Below are positions 34,001 to 46,335 of a stretch of 64,000 nt of DNA, piece by piece; positions within the stretch are counted from its first letter, which is position 1, and the number at the start of each line of letters is the position of its first letter. The DNA is from Membranipora membranacea. Taxonomy: Eukaryota; Bryozoa; Gymnolaemata; Cheilostomatida; Membraniporidae. The notes beneath the pieces are model-generated. The model was given only the letters and a program-made list of their open reading frames with translations, was not told the origin of the DNA and did no database searches. The position numbers and the translations under genes were made by a program. The stretch spans positions 38,912,283 through 38,976,282 of the forward strand of contig OU612066.1 in NCBI GenBank assembly GCA_914767715.1, given 5' to 3'.

Positions 34001-34345
34001 GGTGACAAGGTGCTGGTCAGAACAGGCAAAGAGGACCGATGGCAACCTGGACGTGTTGTAGAGACACACTCATCCCCTAGATCCTGTGTGGTGCACAATG
34101 GACGAAACTTGGTGAGAAGGAACAGAGTGCATCTCAAACATGCTATGGCCACTCCGGCTGCCAACTTAGCTGAGCCCCCTCCCCCTGGCCCACCTGGTCC
34201 ACCAACGTCTGAGGAGACTGCTGCTGAGGGTAACATGGCACCCTCTTCCCCTGCCCCGGCCACTCCCCTGCCCGCCCCAATACGCGGCGCCCGGTTGAAC
34301 CGAGGCACTATGCCCGCCCGATTTGAGGGCTTCCAGATGGGTTAA
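31004..34345 (+). pseudogene. pol of the Ty3/gypsy-type LTR retrotransposon
   Basis: The 913-codon frame 31004-33745 has, in order: a CCHC zinc knuckle (residues 52-65), aspartic protease (LDTGAQANILP, about 120), reverse transcriptase with YFDDL (about 390), RNase H with QVDSSKAGLGAVL (about 540), the integrase zinc-binding HHCC region (about 755-790) and the integrase core. The core has Asp in VVDFYSHYPE, Asp in VADNMPFNS and Glu in GLAERYVQTIK. A TAG at 33743-33745 then cuts the frame inside the integrase. The same frame continues to 34345 with LAYRQTP and FGRNIRGPLP and a proline-rich tail. All catalytic residues are visible, so a single stop is the main lesion in pol. Confidence 0.92.
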
Positions 34346-34639
34346 CTCTGTTAACGCCTCTGCCCCATGCCCCATAAAATCATGCCTTAGTTTCACAGCA
34401 TTCTGATTCTGTTCTTTTGAATCCTCATACATCTTTGGAAAATCAAATTGGGGCAATAATTAATTTGTTCAAATAAATTTGATTGACGGCTGTAATCAAA
34501 TCGATGAATGAGAGAAGAGAAAAGTAAGAACAGAGACATAATTATTAGTTGAGACAACAAAAATCAAATTTTGTACGGTGAATAAGAGGCCATGTGAATA
34601 CATTGATCAGTGTATCAGTACACAGTAGGGCTATTCGTG
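34346..34639. repeat. 3' flank of the Ty3/gypsy element, dispersed repeat
   Basis: 34380-34560 is the inverted partner of 20165-20390; 34570-34640 begins the R2 repeat (GGTGAATAAGAGGC). No LTR signature. Confidence 0.55.
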
Positions 34640-34717
34640 ATGAAGTGAATGAATCACTGACAGTCAGAGATAATAGACAGCACTATAACACAGAGATAAT
34701 AGACAGCACTATAACAC
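34640..34717 (+). repeat. 26-bp satellite, left part
   Basis: Units of CAGAGATAATAGACAGCACTATAACA run up to the LTR boundary. The array resumes at 40204, so the LTR element has split it. Confidence 0.85.
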
Positions 34718-35347
34718 TGTTATATCTGAAACTAAGGGGTTTTAGAATAACCGATGCAACTAAACTCAATACAATCGATAGAACAGGCTCACCTCAAATC
34801 ACTGTTACAAATGTCTGACTTGCTCAAGCAAGATCTTCTCAGTACAGAGCTATCAGTGGATTGTCCTCTCTACTAGCCGCCAGCCTTCTGGGTGACTCTA
34901 CAAGTAATATAATCCTCATATGAGTAATCTAGCTGTCCTCATGAGTATACATGTTGTACAGTAAGCAGTTATAAGTAGAGTCTCTTTCCCATTCTTGCCT
35001 TCTTCCTTTATTTTCTTTTGCTTTTTCTGTCGGTTTTTATTTTCTGTTTTTGTTGTAGCGTCCTACAAGTTTTTGGTTGATTTCTTTGGATCCATAATTG
35101 TAATGATGTATATATATATGTAGTTGGTACAAAGGTATAATATGATTCCTCAGTACGAAATATGATAGTAGTCTGCACTATCTGGTTGCCGTTATATGAC
35201 TGACTGGTTTCTGGCTGAGTCATATTATTTATACCTTTGTATTCCAACTACATGTGTAAATGGGAGTTGCCTTAATTTATGTGTGGTGGGGCAACTCCAA
35301 AGTAATATATGATGGCTATTAGAATTTGACTAATATTCAATATAGCA
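34718..35347 (-). repeat. 3' LTR of the gag-only element
   Basis: 630 bp, same sequence as 39574-40203. An open frame of 79 codons inside both LTRs is identical and is not a gene. Confidence 0.9.
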
Positions 35348-38300
35348 TTATTCCGGCTCTTAAATGACCTAGTCCCTAGGTCACAGTCTACACTATAAAA
35401 CGAAAGATCTCTTGAAATAATAATTGAGTTACTCTACCGTGTTTCACTATACCACCTGAATGCCGCTCCTCTCTGTATACCAACATCTTATCTATATATA
35501 GACAGTGCATATCTTGGGCTTTGACTGCCCGGCACCGTAGTCTGGTTTACTGACAAATGATTTCTTCTATAATAAAGCTGTGGGAGGAAAGGTTTTAGTG
35601 CATACATAAGAGCATATATTTCAATGTGATTGTGGTACAATCCTCAATATGAGTGCTGCTTTAACATCAAGAGATAATCAACTTTTTCCGATCGCTTGAA
35701 ACACACGGTCAGCAAGAAATTTGTTTAATATTATATACTATGTGAACTAAATTGGGGATAAATATGATACACTGAGTCATCTATCGTGGGGTGTGAAGAC
35801 GTGCCTCTCTCTCTCTCTCGGTTCAGGCACGATTGAGTGTCTCTGAATTCGGGTGATCACAGATATTTGACCACATAACCATGGTACCGGGTACTCATGT
35901 CTTGGGCGTTGTAACGATAGGCTCGTCACTTAGCTGATACCGATTTCCTATATCGGCATGTATACAAATTCTTTGTGGTGAAGATCATGATTACGGCTCA
36001 TGATGGTACCCCCACCATAGGCTTATCAAACAGTGTTTGGTTGCTTGATAAAGTAGCTATTAATCATTCTGGCATAAAGGTCACTCTTCATTTCCTTTGC
36101 CTGTAACAATCTGTTGCTGGCCGACGAAGATATTTTAAGTGGGTTAATATATCTACCACCACAATAACGAGCATAAAATAAGCATGATGATAGCAACACA
36201 AATCATGCAGCCAGACAGTTTAATTGGGTTGTGCGATAAAGGTTTCACTGCCAAGCATCTACATTAATATAATTAATGGGTCATCAAAAGCTAGTTAACT
36301 CTATCTTTCCATTACCGACCCTTTTCTAAAACGCTATGAAAGACATTCATTCTATACACACATACATTTCATGATCATACATTCTCAGTATAAGTCATGT
36401 CGTTTGCTAAGTCAGGTCATGGATATCCTGTAGACCCACCCGGCCGGGACCCCTGCGCAGAGGGTTTTTCACCCATTATTGTTTCAATTTCTATGCTTTT
36501 GGTTCAAACATTACATTTCTCTGAGGTGATAATTAATCAAACCTCCGAATGATACATTACATAGGTGATTCTACTTCCCAAGTAAATTGAATTAATCCTA
36601 CATTGTATATTAATTTGATACACATTCTTTGAGATGAGAGCAAGGTAAAATGATTAATTATCTTGAGAAGGTGAATATTTCCCTCAACAAACTCGACATA
36701 CAACGCTCTATCTCAGCGATTTGGAATTCGGAGAAAATAAATCTTGTCATCCTCTAACAATCAAAAATGAAGCTCGATCATCGAATGGTAAAAATATAAC
36801 GCTGTGGTGGAATCAAGCTATCCAGACTTGATTTAATAAAAAGAAACCTAACAACAGTGAGGGACACATTTTCAAAATCATCCTCAGTAGGGTCAGATAT
36901 CGAGTGATTGCTCAGACTACCTCAGTAGCTGGTTATAAAAATCTGTGAAAATCGTAATGCTATGTTCAATGATGCAGGCTTTATGACATCTTGTAAGCCC
37001 TGCTTGTTAAAAAAAATATATGCAACGCTATGGTCAATGATGCAGGCTTTATGACATCCGGTCCGGCCCTAGTTGTTTAAAAATATATTCCTGAGCCCCT
37101 AACCTCCATACCGATAGAGGTGCATACTCGCTGAGCTCATTGTTACTGTAATTATGTTTATTAGCTGAGCTAATTATCTGTAATTACTTATATTGGCTCA
37201 ACTGGATTATAACTGTAATAACCTTGATAACAAGATAGAACTGGTATCACTACTGACTACCATTTACACCAACATTATATGGTGATAAAAGACTGATATA
37301 TCACCTGCCTGTTTCATGCAGATTATAATTGCACAAAATATATTCCAGGTCATGTTACTGTCAGGGTGGGAAAAACCCTGTCTTAATTCAATGGCAGATT
37401 TACATGTCGAACAATGAAAGACGCAGCACAGGATATGACGTCAATTCCGCCTTTGTGGTAGCAGAACATTCTCTTTTTTTTTTGAGATGGACAAAAGGTA
37501 TCATTCTAGATACAGACCTTCCAGGTTTTATCCCAGCTACCTGCCCGTAATAAGAGAAGGCATACTTCTGACTTCAAACTCTCAGATTTCACTGAGAAGG
37601 ACTGACTGGCCTAATTTATGTCTATACCACATGGTATTGGCCAAATACTCTTGTGATATTTGTGTGGGTAGAAAATCGTAAGTCAAAACCTCTAGACAAT
37701 CTTTTTAATGTGGGGTACGCTGCCCCATGATTAATGATGGCAACAATACTATGTACTCTGTCCACAATACATACGAAACCATGCGAAACATCTAAAGGAG
37801 GCAGGGGATGAGACAAGTGCACTTCACCTCACCGAAATCCTGCCCACTGATTCCACAAACTATAACCTCATTGGATAGGCTAATTTATGACCTATGTAAA
37901 AGCACACTGTTACCAATGAACTAAACCTTTAGTTCATTGCTGTTACATGTCATATTTTATTGCAGGATTGATTGTTACAAAAGACTATGGTGAAGCTTGA
38001 CAGTAGGTCAGCAGTGAGAAAAGAGAGAAAGAATTTGGCAGTGAAGACAAGATGATTTGAGAAATATAGTTTTATGGATAAAAGAGTAAACCTTTTGAAT
38101 GAATGATGATTTATAAACTTAGTCACCAGTGAACTATAACACACAAAGAATTATTCAATCTTAATCGACACAAAAACTATTAGACTTAACTTGTTTGCAG
38201 TTAAGTTTGGAGACGTCCACCGACTTGCTAACCATTTTATAACACATTTTCTAAAACTCAAGATAAAAAGCCCACTCGCTCATCAAAGAGTAGACTCGGA

Positions 38301-38349
38301 GCAATCCAACTACACCTTGTTGTGTACACGGCCCAATCCGTTTCTCACA
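35348..38349. other. interior of gag-only LTR element, noncoding
   Basis: Three kilobases without a pol domain on either strand. Near-duplicate segments at 36957-37000 and 37021-37065 (CAATGATGCAGGCTTTATGA) form a two-copy tandem repeat. A short CT run lies at 35809-35820. Confidence 0.5.
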
Positions 38350-39411
38350 TTACCCTGAATTATAGCCCTCATCAGACAATGGGTCTGTGCCCTTCCTTGC
38401 TGATAATTTTAATGATGAATCTGGTGTGATTGTGACAGTTCCACAGTGAGGATCGGCCGCTGGCTTCATGGTACATGAAGGTTTTTCTGTGGGCTGATAA
38501 TCTTCCATCCGTCTGACAGCAAATGGCTCAACTAAGGGACTTTTTGGTGGGAGATAAACAACTTCCTGGGTTACTGAATAATTCTCCAGCATACCAAAAG
38601 CTTCCAAGCTAAACTTAGCCATAGACTCACCCAATTGGCGAGGTTGAAATGATACTGTATGTGGGACCTTCAACTCAACACAATCTTCCTGAACCTCCAA
38701 GCATTTATCAACAAATACCAGTTTTGCAGAGGAATTTTGCCGTCTTCGGCGTTTCCTTTTTCTGGTACCTTTAAAAACCTGTGAGCTATGGGTTCTAGAT
38801 GTGTTGCCTGTAATGAAACTCTCATCGCCATCACTATTCTGTAAGTGATGATCCAATGTCTCCTCAAAACGAAGAAATCTATACACCTCATTCAAATTAA
38901 TTATTTTAAAAGAACCGAATTTCAGCCAGTATGATCTGAGTAAGTCTGATCTAAGGCCTTGTTTAAGGGCCTGGTCGACATACAAACTCAATGCATCTCC
39001 CTCTATTGTCTCAAAGGCTCGCATTATTCTGGCCAGAAAGGAAGAGACTGACTCGTCAGCATTCTGATGGATTTTATTTTGCTGAACCATCATTTTAATT
39101 TACGAGTCATCATTTATTAGTGGCTCAAAAATCTTATCCATATACGAAAATAGGTCGTTCACATTGTCGCAGTCTTTGGTCTTGTTTTTGAAAACTGCGA
39201 GGGGATAGTCTTTGAGAAACAACCCTAATAGAGATATTTGCTGATGATGCGATGCAATACCAAGAGCACCTGCTACGCTGCAAAATCTGAATTTGAATTC
39301 AGCATAGTTTACCCCTTCTGCTGAATCATTGAAAATGGGGATGTGAAGTGGGTTTTTATAGTTCTTTGCCAAGACTGTAATTTGTTTAATTAATGAAGGA
39401 ATTTGATCCAT
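38350..39411 (-). pseudogene. gag of the non-autonomous LTR element, one internal stop
   Basis: Two frames, 39411-39100 and 39093-38350, are in the same phase and separated by a single TAA. The first has a capsid-like N-terminal part (FKFRFCSVAGALGI, LLGLFLKDYPL), the second a capsid C-terminal part (ESVSSFLARIMRAFETI, LKQGLRSDLL), a basic run (KGTRKRKRRRRQ) and an acidic tail. Without the stop it would be about 350 residues. No zinc knuckle. Assignment to gag rests on pattern and position beside the LTR and primer-binding site. Confidence 0.7.
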
Positions 39412-39552
39412 GGCTTTTTAGCCCAATTTCAAAATACCCTACTTAAATAACAGACTCTAAGCCTCGCTGACAACGACAATGGCGCGTCCCTGCGCCTAAG
39501 AACAACTACCAACAGGAAACAACTCGCTTGCAGTGAGGGTACCTCTGAATAC

Positions 39553-39570
39553 AACCCTTATGTTCCACCA
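39553..39570 (-). promoter_or_regulatory. primer-binding site of the gag-only LTR element
   Basis: TGGTGGAACATAAGGG, three bases after the LTR end on the minus strand, has the TGG start expected for pairing with a tRNA 3' CCA. The tRNA was not identified. Confidence 0.6.
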
Positions 39571-39573
39571 TTA

Positions 39574-40203
39574 TGTTATATCTGAAACTAAGGGGTTTTA
39601 GAATAACCGATGCAACTAAACTCAATACAATCGATAGAACAGGCTCACCTCAAATCACTGTTACAAATGTCTGACTTGCTCAAGCAAGATCTTCTCAGTA
39701 CAGAGCTATCAGTGGATTGTCCTCTCTACTAGCCGCCAGCCTTCTGGGTGACTCTACAAGTAATATAATCCTCATATGAGTAATCTAGCTGTCCTCATGA
39801 GTATACATGTTGTACAGTAAGCAGTTATAAGTAGAGTCTCTTTCCCATTCTTGCCTTCTTCCTTTATTTTCTTTTGCTTTTTCTGTCGGTTTTTATTTTC
39901 TGTTTTTGTTGTAGCGTCCTACAAGTTTTTGGTTGATTTCTTTGGATCCATAATTGTAATGATGTATATATATATGTAGTTGGTACAAAGGTATAATATG
40001 ATTCCTCAGTACGAAATATGATAGTAGTCTGCACTATCTGGTTGCCGTTATATGACTGACTGGTTTCTGGCTGAGTCATATTATTTATACCTTTGTATTC
40101 CAACTACATGTGTAAATGGGAGTTGCCTTAATTTATGTGTGGTGGGGCAACTCCAAAGTAATATATGATGGCTATTAGAATTTGACTAATATTCAATATA
40201 GCA
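39574..40203 (-). repeat. 5' LTR of the gag-only element
   Basis: 630-bp direct repeat of 34718-35347, adjacent to the primer-binding site. Confidence 0.9.
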
Positions 40204-40560
40204 ACACAGAGATAATAGACAGCACTATAACACAGAGATAATAGACAGCACTATAACGCAGAGATAATAGACAGCACTATAACGTAGAGATAATAGACAG
40301 CCCTATAACACAGAGATAATAGACAGCGCTATAACACAGAGATAATAGACAGCACTATAACACAGAGATAATAGACAGCACTATAACGTAGAGATAATAG
40401 ACAGCACTATAACACAGAGATAATAGACAGCACTATAACGTAGAGATAATAGACAGCACTATAACACAGAGATAATAGACAGCACTATAACGTAGAGATA
40501 ATAGACAGCACTATAACGTAGAGATACTACACAGCGCTATAACGTAGAGATAATAGACAT
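40204..40560 (+). repeat. 26-bp satellite, right part
   Basis: About 13 units of ACAGAGATAATAGACAGCACTATAAC with variants (GTAGAG for ACAGAG; GCGC or CCCT for GCACT). A single related unit stands at 16530 in the R2 copy, showing local expansion. Confidence 0.9.
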
Positions 40561-41184
40561 AATAGAACATTTTGTTGTTAGGAGCATTATTCCCACTGTA
40601 ATGTTGTCTTAGTGTAAAATACTAACACGGCCTTGAGGTCTTCAGGCCTTCAGGTCTTCAGGTCTTCAGGCCTTGAGGTCTTCAGGCCTTGAGGTCTTCA
40701 GCACTAACATGGTCTTCAGGTCTTGAGGTCTTCAGGATTTCCTTACACTCTCAATTTTAGATTTTTTAGGTTTTCAAATGAATTACATTAAATCTAGTAT
40801 GGTCTAATTGAAATAAAAATGTAATTTTTTAATATGTTCCAAACATTTCTAGGATAATTGATCATTTGTCTATTCTTACTGATGGTGAACTAACTACCAA
40901 TATATCATAGCATATCATGGCACTGATTGTTGAATAATTTTGATCGGACATTAGATTGTTCTCCAATGTCACACTGATAATATAATCAACTAACCAGATG
41001 CAAAAATTATTTTGTTAACGCTGCATGCCAACTATATATTTATTCACAAAATGATTTTCCTTCAAATTCATCCATGAATGTCAAAATGGTGATATATTCA
41101 CATTAAGAGCTGTAGATATGACCTGGAGATATGACCTGGGTTTTGAGTTGTCCTCACATGTAAAAGGTAAAGACAATCTTGATT
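40561..41184. repeat. R2 repeat copy with a small GGTCTTCAGGCCTT minisatellite
   Basis: 40560-41184 matches 16570-17060. At 40626-40735 it carries an extra array of about nine-base GAGGTCTTC / AGGTCTTCAGGCCTT units absent from the other copy. Confidence 0.75.
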
Positions 41185-42276
41185 ATTACCCAATGAAATT
41201 TACATCTGATATCATAGACAAATTGGATGACAAAGGATGTCTTGGTGTAAGATCACAAATGCTGGATTTTTCTAAGGCATTCGACCGTATGCAGCCGAAT
41301 ATCGCTCTCACCAAACTCATTGACATGAACATCAATCCTGTAACTACCAAACTAGTCGAAAGTTTTATCTCTAATAGATCTCAGTGTGTTAGATATGGGA
41401 ACCACACATCAGCATATCAGTCCTGTCACATAGGCGTGCCACAAGGAACGATATTATGGAACATCTGTATCAATGTCCTAACTCCTGAAGTGCCACACAT
41501 AAAATACGCAGATGATTCAACCCTCTATCAAGCGATAATGAAAGTTAATGCTGATATTACTGACAAAACAGCAAGAACAGCCAGTATACTGAAGCTCCAT
41601 GAAAATCAACTCCAGAATGCAGCTGATCAAGCATCACTAAGGTGCGAGAAGAATAGCATGCTTCTGATTGCCGCTAAATCCCAGCCGATAATCTTCACGC
41701 TGCAGAAAACAATCAACATCAACCAATTCAGAATTAACGACTCAGCCATCAGTAACAGTGACAATGTGAAGCTGTTGGGTGTGACATTCGAACGTCATCT
41801 GAGGTTTTCTGCGCATGTCTCAACGATTATTGAAAAGTGCCGACCAAAATTTCACGCGATGTGCCAACTGCGGAAAGCAGGTGTCAGTAATTGCCACATA
41901 ACCTTCTTCTACCAGACCCGCGGACTGCCGCATATAACATACGCTGCACGATGCTGGTTTCCGCAACTAAAGAAAGGTGATGCAGAGAAACTCGAGAATT
42001 ACCAACGCCACTGTCTCCGGTTTATCTACCCAGACCTCGAGCACACCGAAAATCGCCTTCAAGAAACCGGGTTGCCAACCATCACCACCAGAATATCAAC
42101 TCTGTGTGAGAAATAATTATTTATGGTGTTTGCGAGCCAGTCCTAGTCATCCACTATACAGCCAATCGAAAACTGGCCGGATATCTACACACAGCAGGCG
42201 ACATATTAAAGATAAATCCCGCAAGGCTTTAAGATCAAAAAGCCTTTTCCAGCAGTTTTCTTACTTTTATTTGTAA
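41185..42276 (+). pseudogene. non-LTR reverse transcriptase, 5'-truncated
   Basis: The frame to 42116 contains MLDFSKAFDRMQPNIAL, FISNRSQCVRYGN, GVPQGTILWN (a few residues of the usual GPLL are lost), catalytic IKYADDST and the thumb. A frameshift near 42110 moves the last 50 codons to another frame (STHSRRHIKDKSRKALRS), ending at 42276. An A/C-rich tail with ACAAACAAACAAA lies near 42428. It is inserted into an R2 repeat copy. The CR1/jockey group is likely. Confidence 0.85.
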
Positions 42277-42449
42277 TTTTTTATTGTGTACCGGTACATG
42301 ACAGAATACATTTTTCTATTTACAATGAGTTATTGTGCGCTCATTCAAACAATTCTTTTTTAGTACTGTATCATTGTGAGCACTGTCTTATTTACCTTAC
42401 CGTATTGACAGGCATTAAAGTCTATACAAACAAACAAAAATACAATACA

Positions 42450-43960
42450 TGTTCAACTAATTGTTTTTTTTTTCACAAACCTACAAGCCTACAACTACAA
42501 TTATATTGAAAGAAATTATTGCCAAAAATATTCAGCGGATGGTGCGTTCCCCCGGGATGGATACCTAGCAAACCTTCTAGATCCTCAAAAACAAATGTGT
42601 AACAGTCTTGTCAAGGTAAGCTAAAACAAATGGCATGTTTCATTGGGCATGAGTTCCATTAGTTTAATATATACAGATGCAGAAAAGACCAACCTATAAC
42701 TCACTTAACTCATATATCTGAGTAATGAATGGCATAACTATCCGGAACTCACTCGAAACCGATTAAGCTAACCTGTTCACTACCTACCTGCCCCATAAGA
42801 AACACCAGCCGTCCAATCAAGAGATCAGCTCAAGTAAATGGTTTGCGATCCTTAATCCGTTTTTGAAGTTAGTTATATTCTTCACCGCAAATACCACAAT
42901 TACTTTTGCAGTATTTTTTATTGACTTCACTAGTGTGATCATTACCACTAGCGTGGGCAGTCTGATGAACATGACATTTAGAATTACATGGTCAGTTCAT
43001 TACAAATTGAGAGCCAGGGTCACAAAACTTAAAAATAGTAAGCCAATAGTATCATCAGTGGGAAACACAAAGAGTAGAGCTCTGAGTTAAGGCTTACTTT
43101 CTATCCACTGACCGGATGAAAACTGAACAACTAATAATACTCATCTTGTATCAACTTGATAAGGTAACTCAACTGAATGCTACAGGTAGCTGTTCATACA
43201 GGAAGCTCGTTGAAGATGTATGCTACTTTTCTCAGGCTGTGCTTCCCAGGACAGGGTTTGTTCGGCTGCGCAAATACATCGTCACAAATAACTTGTTAGA
43301 CAGAAGGGGCAAAAAGCTACATGCCCGCATCATCCAGTGTTTTGTACAGATATCATTTGCTTTTGTTGCCTCTTTATGCGTCACAGAAAATTAATATTAC
43401 AGCATTGAAAAGAATAAATAGGAAATACAAATGTGGAATATTGACAGGTCAATAACATTTCATAAATTTTGACAATGAATCAGGTCTTTGTTTTTAAGTT
43501 CTATACACTGCACTCTCTCTATCTCTCTCTCTCTCTCTCTCCATTATCGTAAAATACAGCCTGAGGAATGAGCTACGCATCAGCTTCATATTTTTTTCTC
43601 TGATTGTAACATTGTAACATGATAGTTTGTGAATATCAGAAACTCATATTTCAGGGGAACAGAACGTAATACAATGATGTTAAGAGCCAAAAAAAGGACA
43701 ATTATTTTAGATTGGAACAAAAGCTAAACGTTATATAAAAAATGACGATTCTACACACCAAACAAATTTATCTGTAATGCTGTTATGAATGTAAAAGGTG
43801 CCAGTAAACAACATAAACAGGCTTTAGAGATGTCCTTTTTTTTATTTGTCTCATAGTCATTAGAAATTGGTTTTACCACAATAGTGCTGTGTTTGAGCAG
43901 ATTGGTAATGACATTTGAAGTGGTAGAATCAATATTGAAGTATTATACCTGGAAACTCTT
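42450..43960. other. intergenic, no gene recognised
   Basis: Short frames at 42863-43090 and 43116-43394 have no domain or splice support. A CT run lies at about 43513-43541. Confidence 0.4.
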
Positions 43961-43963
43961 GTA

Positions 43964-43967
43964 TGTA

Positions 43968-43998
<31 letters not shown>

Positions 43999-44128
43999 AT
44001 GTATGTATGTATGTATGTATGTATGTATGTATGTATGTATGTATGTATGTATGTATGTATGTATGTATGTATGTATGTATGTATGTATGTATGTATGTAT
44101 GTATGTATGTATGTATGTATGTATGTAC
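43964..44128 (+). repeat. (GTAT)n microsatellite
   Basis: About 40 units after a short GT run. Open frames on both strands here are artefacts of the repeat. Confidence 0.98.
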
Positions 44129-44269
44129 CTTTATTGTGTCAATGATGACAAACAAAATATTTCCTGGTGATAAAAGATTTGAGTTGATAAAAAAAAATGA
44201 TATAAATGTATGGTAATAAAAATATAAAAGAAAAACTACTAAGACTCCCTCACCATTAATCATTTATTA

Positions 44270-46335
44270 AGAACAGCTACTGCTTTTAGCGCGAAAGCAG
44301 TTCTTTCTGAGATTGGTCCGGTGTTCAAGAGCTAGATACCTCCCTGATGGTAATTGATCAAATATAGTAAGAGGGTCGTCGAGTGCTGTTTCTAGTCTCC
44401 AAGCTTTATTGTGTATGCGCTTGTTGATAGTATCATTAGGTATTGGAAGTTCTAATTTTGCAGCCTTTACTGCACTAAAATTGACTGCCAGAGTTAAAAT
44501 ACAAATTTACTCCATAAGTTAAGGGGCTTTACATCAGGAGTCAACTTTGGAACAAAAAATTCACAGTACTGCTATGATAGTATCACAGACTCATTCTTAG
44601 ATCTGATCGGTTGCCCTTTTGCATATATATTATAGAGATTGCACTTATCTATTGAGCTCAACATCTATGGCAGCGATAGTCATAGTCATAATGAAAGGCA
44701 ATACAATGAGATCTAGCAAGGTACTACCTTGAGCTTCACATGTACATAATACACCCCAAACCCCAAACCCCTAACCCCAAACCCCAATCTAGGAGTGATT
44801 CGGCCAAATAATACTGAACCTATGTTATTTTACTTGAGAGAAGACAACTATCGATGCCATAGATGTTGAGCTCAATAGATAAGTGCAAACTCTATAATAT
44901 ATGCAAAAGGGCAACCAATCAGGTCTAAGAATGAGTCTGTGATACTATCATAGCAGTACTGTGAATTTTTTGTTCCAAAGTTGAATCCTGATGTAAAACC
45001 CCTTAACTTATGGAGTAAATTTATATTTTAACTCTGGCAGTCAATTTTAGTGCAGTAAAAGCAACCTGGGAATTAAAGGCTTTGTTGTATTTTAACTCCC
45101 AATGATAAATTCTTGTATTACCTATAGGGTTAAATTTTTGTAATATATATTCCAGCTATATACTCAATTTTGATAGTTTTTCTGCGGATTTTTTTACAGA
45201 CACTAGATCTTTCTTATCTCTGTCGGACATCTGATGTGGAAGAGAAGAGAACTCTCCATGAAAGTTTTGTAGCAGTTGAGTCTAAGCTGCTCAGCTGTTC
45301 CTAAGTGGCATAGCTTACTCATGATGTGTAGTTTCTTCCTGGTCTTCTTAACTACTAGGTTGGTGTTATTTGAGAATTTGAGCTTTGAGTTTAGAATAGT
45401 GCCAAGGTATTCGTAGTCGCTCACTTCCTCTATGACAGTGTTGTTGATTGTGAGGGCAGGATGAACAGGATTGTCGGTGCAGTTTGAGAAAGTGAGCGCC
45501 TTGGTCTTTCCTGCATTGATGAGGAGGTCATGGTTCTGGCACAAGAATTCAGAAACCTAATGTTGGTGAAGAAGTTATAAGATGAGAGTATCGTTGGCAA
45601 ACTTGATGATCCTGATGTTTTCTGTGAGTGATCTGACTTGGTCAGTGTAGATAGAGAACAGTATTGGGCTCAGCACACATCCTTGAGGGCTGCCAATAGA
45701 TGTTACATTAGAAGCTGATTTGCTATTTGGAGTTATCACCTTCTGTTGGCGATTGGTGAGAAAACTGTAGGTCCGGTTTATAATGTTGGTGTTTAGGTTT
45801 GTTGGTAGTAGCTTGTTCACCAGCGTGGTTGGAGAGATGGTATTAAAAGCGCTGGTGAAATCAATAAACATGGATCTTACACTATTTTTAGAGTTTTTGT
45901 CGAGGTTGTCACTAACTAGATCTATTGTGAGTAATAGCGCTTCCTCAGTCGACCTACCAGGGCGATAGGCAAACTGAAGAGGGTCAGTTACCAGTGGTTG
46001 GAATTGCTTGACAAGCAGACGTTCAAGACATGTCGATATCATTGAGGTCAGGGCAATAGACCTGAAGTTTTTTACCTCATTCACTGGTGTTGTCTTGGGT
46101 ATTGGTTTGATGTTGGCTTTTTTCCACTCGTCGGGGAAGACACATTCTGCTATACTGTTGTTAAATAATGTTCTGATGGACTTGACTAATATATGAACTG
46201 CTGCTTTAATGAGCCTGGGTGGAATATTATCTGGACCGCAACTCTTTTGTTCTTTGACACATTTCAAACTACAATAAACTTCATCTACAGTGACAAAATA
46301 AGATATATGGTTATGTCTTAACAGCATCTGGTGGT
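44270..46335 (-). pseudogene. CR1/L2-like retrotransposon, 5'-truncated and split by a foldback
   Basis: The minus strand reads from about 46330: SCGPDNIPPRLIKAAV, FRSIALTSMISTCLERL, FIDFTSAFNTISP, SPQGCVLSPILFSIY, then FANDTLIL where the usual catalytic motif is YADDT. The first aspartate is replaced by Asn, so the active site is damaged. A frameshift near 45560 leads to 45544-45203 (thumb, YEYLGTILNSKL). After the foldback at 44464-45061 the end resumes with DPLTIFDQLPSGRYLAL and a stop near 44270, then AATAAATGATTAATG. The 5' truncation point falls in the LRAT-like gene at about 46330. Confidence 0.85.
44464..45061. mobile_element. 598-bp foldback element inside the retrotransposon
   Basis: The arms 44464-44681 and 44847-45061 are close reverse complements (TTACTGCACTAAAATTGACT, CACAGTACTGCTATGATAGT, TCTATTGAGCTCAACATCTA). 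The spacer holds CCCCAAACCCCTAACCCC (44752-44788), resembling telomeric C-strand sequence. It interrupts the 3' coding part of the CR1/L2-like copy. Confidence 0.85.

Larger units (their letters stand above)
34718..40203 (-). mobile_element. non-autonomous, gag-only LTR retrotransposon, recent insertion
   Basis: Two 630-bp LTRs in direct orientation (34718-35347, 39574-40203) begin TG and end CA, and match at every stretch compared. A 4-bp duplication ACAC flanks them (34714-34717, 40204-40207), and the satellite reads on correctly when the element is removed. The gag frames lie next to the right-hand LTR on the minus strand, giving orientation. A primer-binding site (TGGTGGAACATAAGGG, 39553-39570) follows that LTR. 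The interior 35348-38350 holds no protease, RT or integrase, so mobility would need another element's enzymes. Confidence 0.9.

Noticed and set aside
30369-34345. Complete active Ty3/gypsy element
   Set aside because: Gag frameshift, a stop between gag and pol, a stop in the integrase region, and no LTR pair found around it.
33961-34456. Minus-strand glycine/proline-rich frames
   Set aside because: Shadows of the proline-rich C-terminal part of the Ty3/gypsy pol on the other strand.
35008-35247. 79-codon protein present twice (also 39864-40103)
   Set aside because: Identical because it lies in the two LTRs; antisense-type frame with no domain.
43884-44263. Open frames of Met-Tyr-Val-Cys or His-Thr-Tyr-Ile repeats
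   Set aside because: Translation of a (GTAT)n microsatellite.
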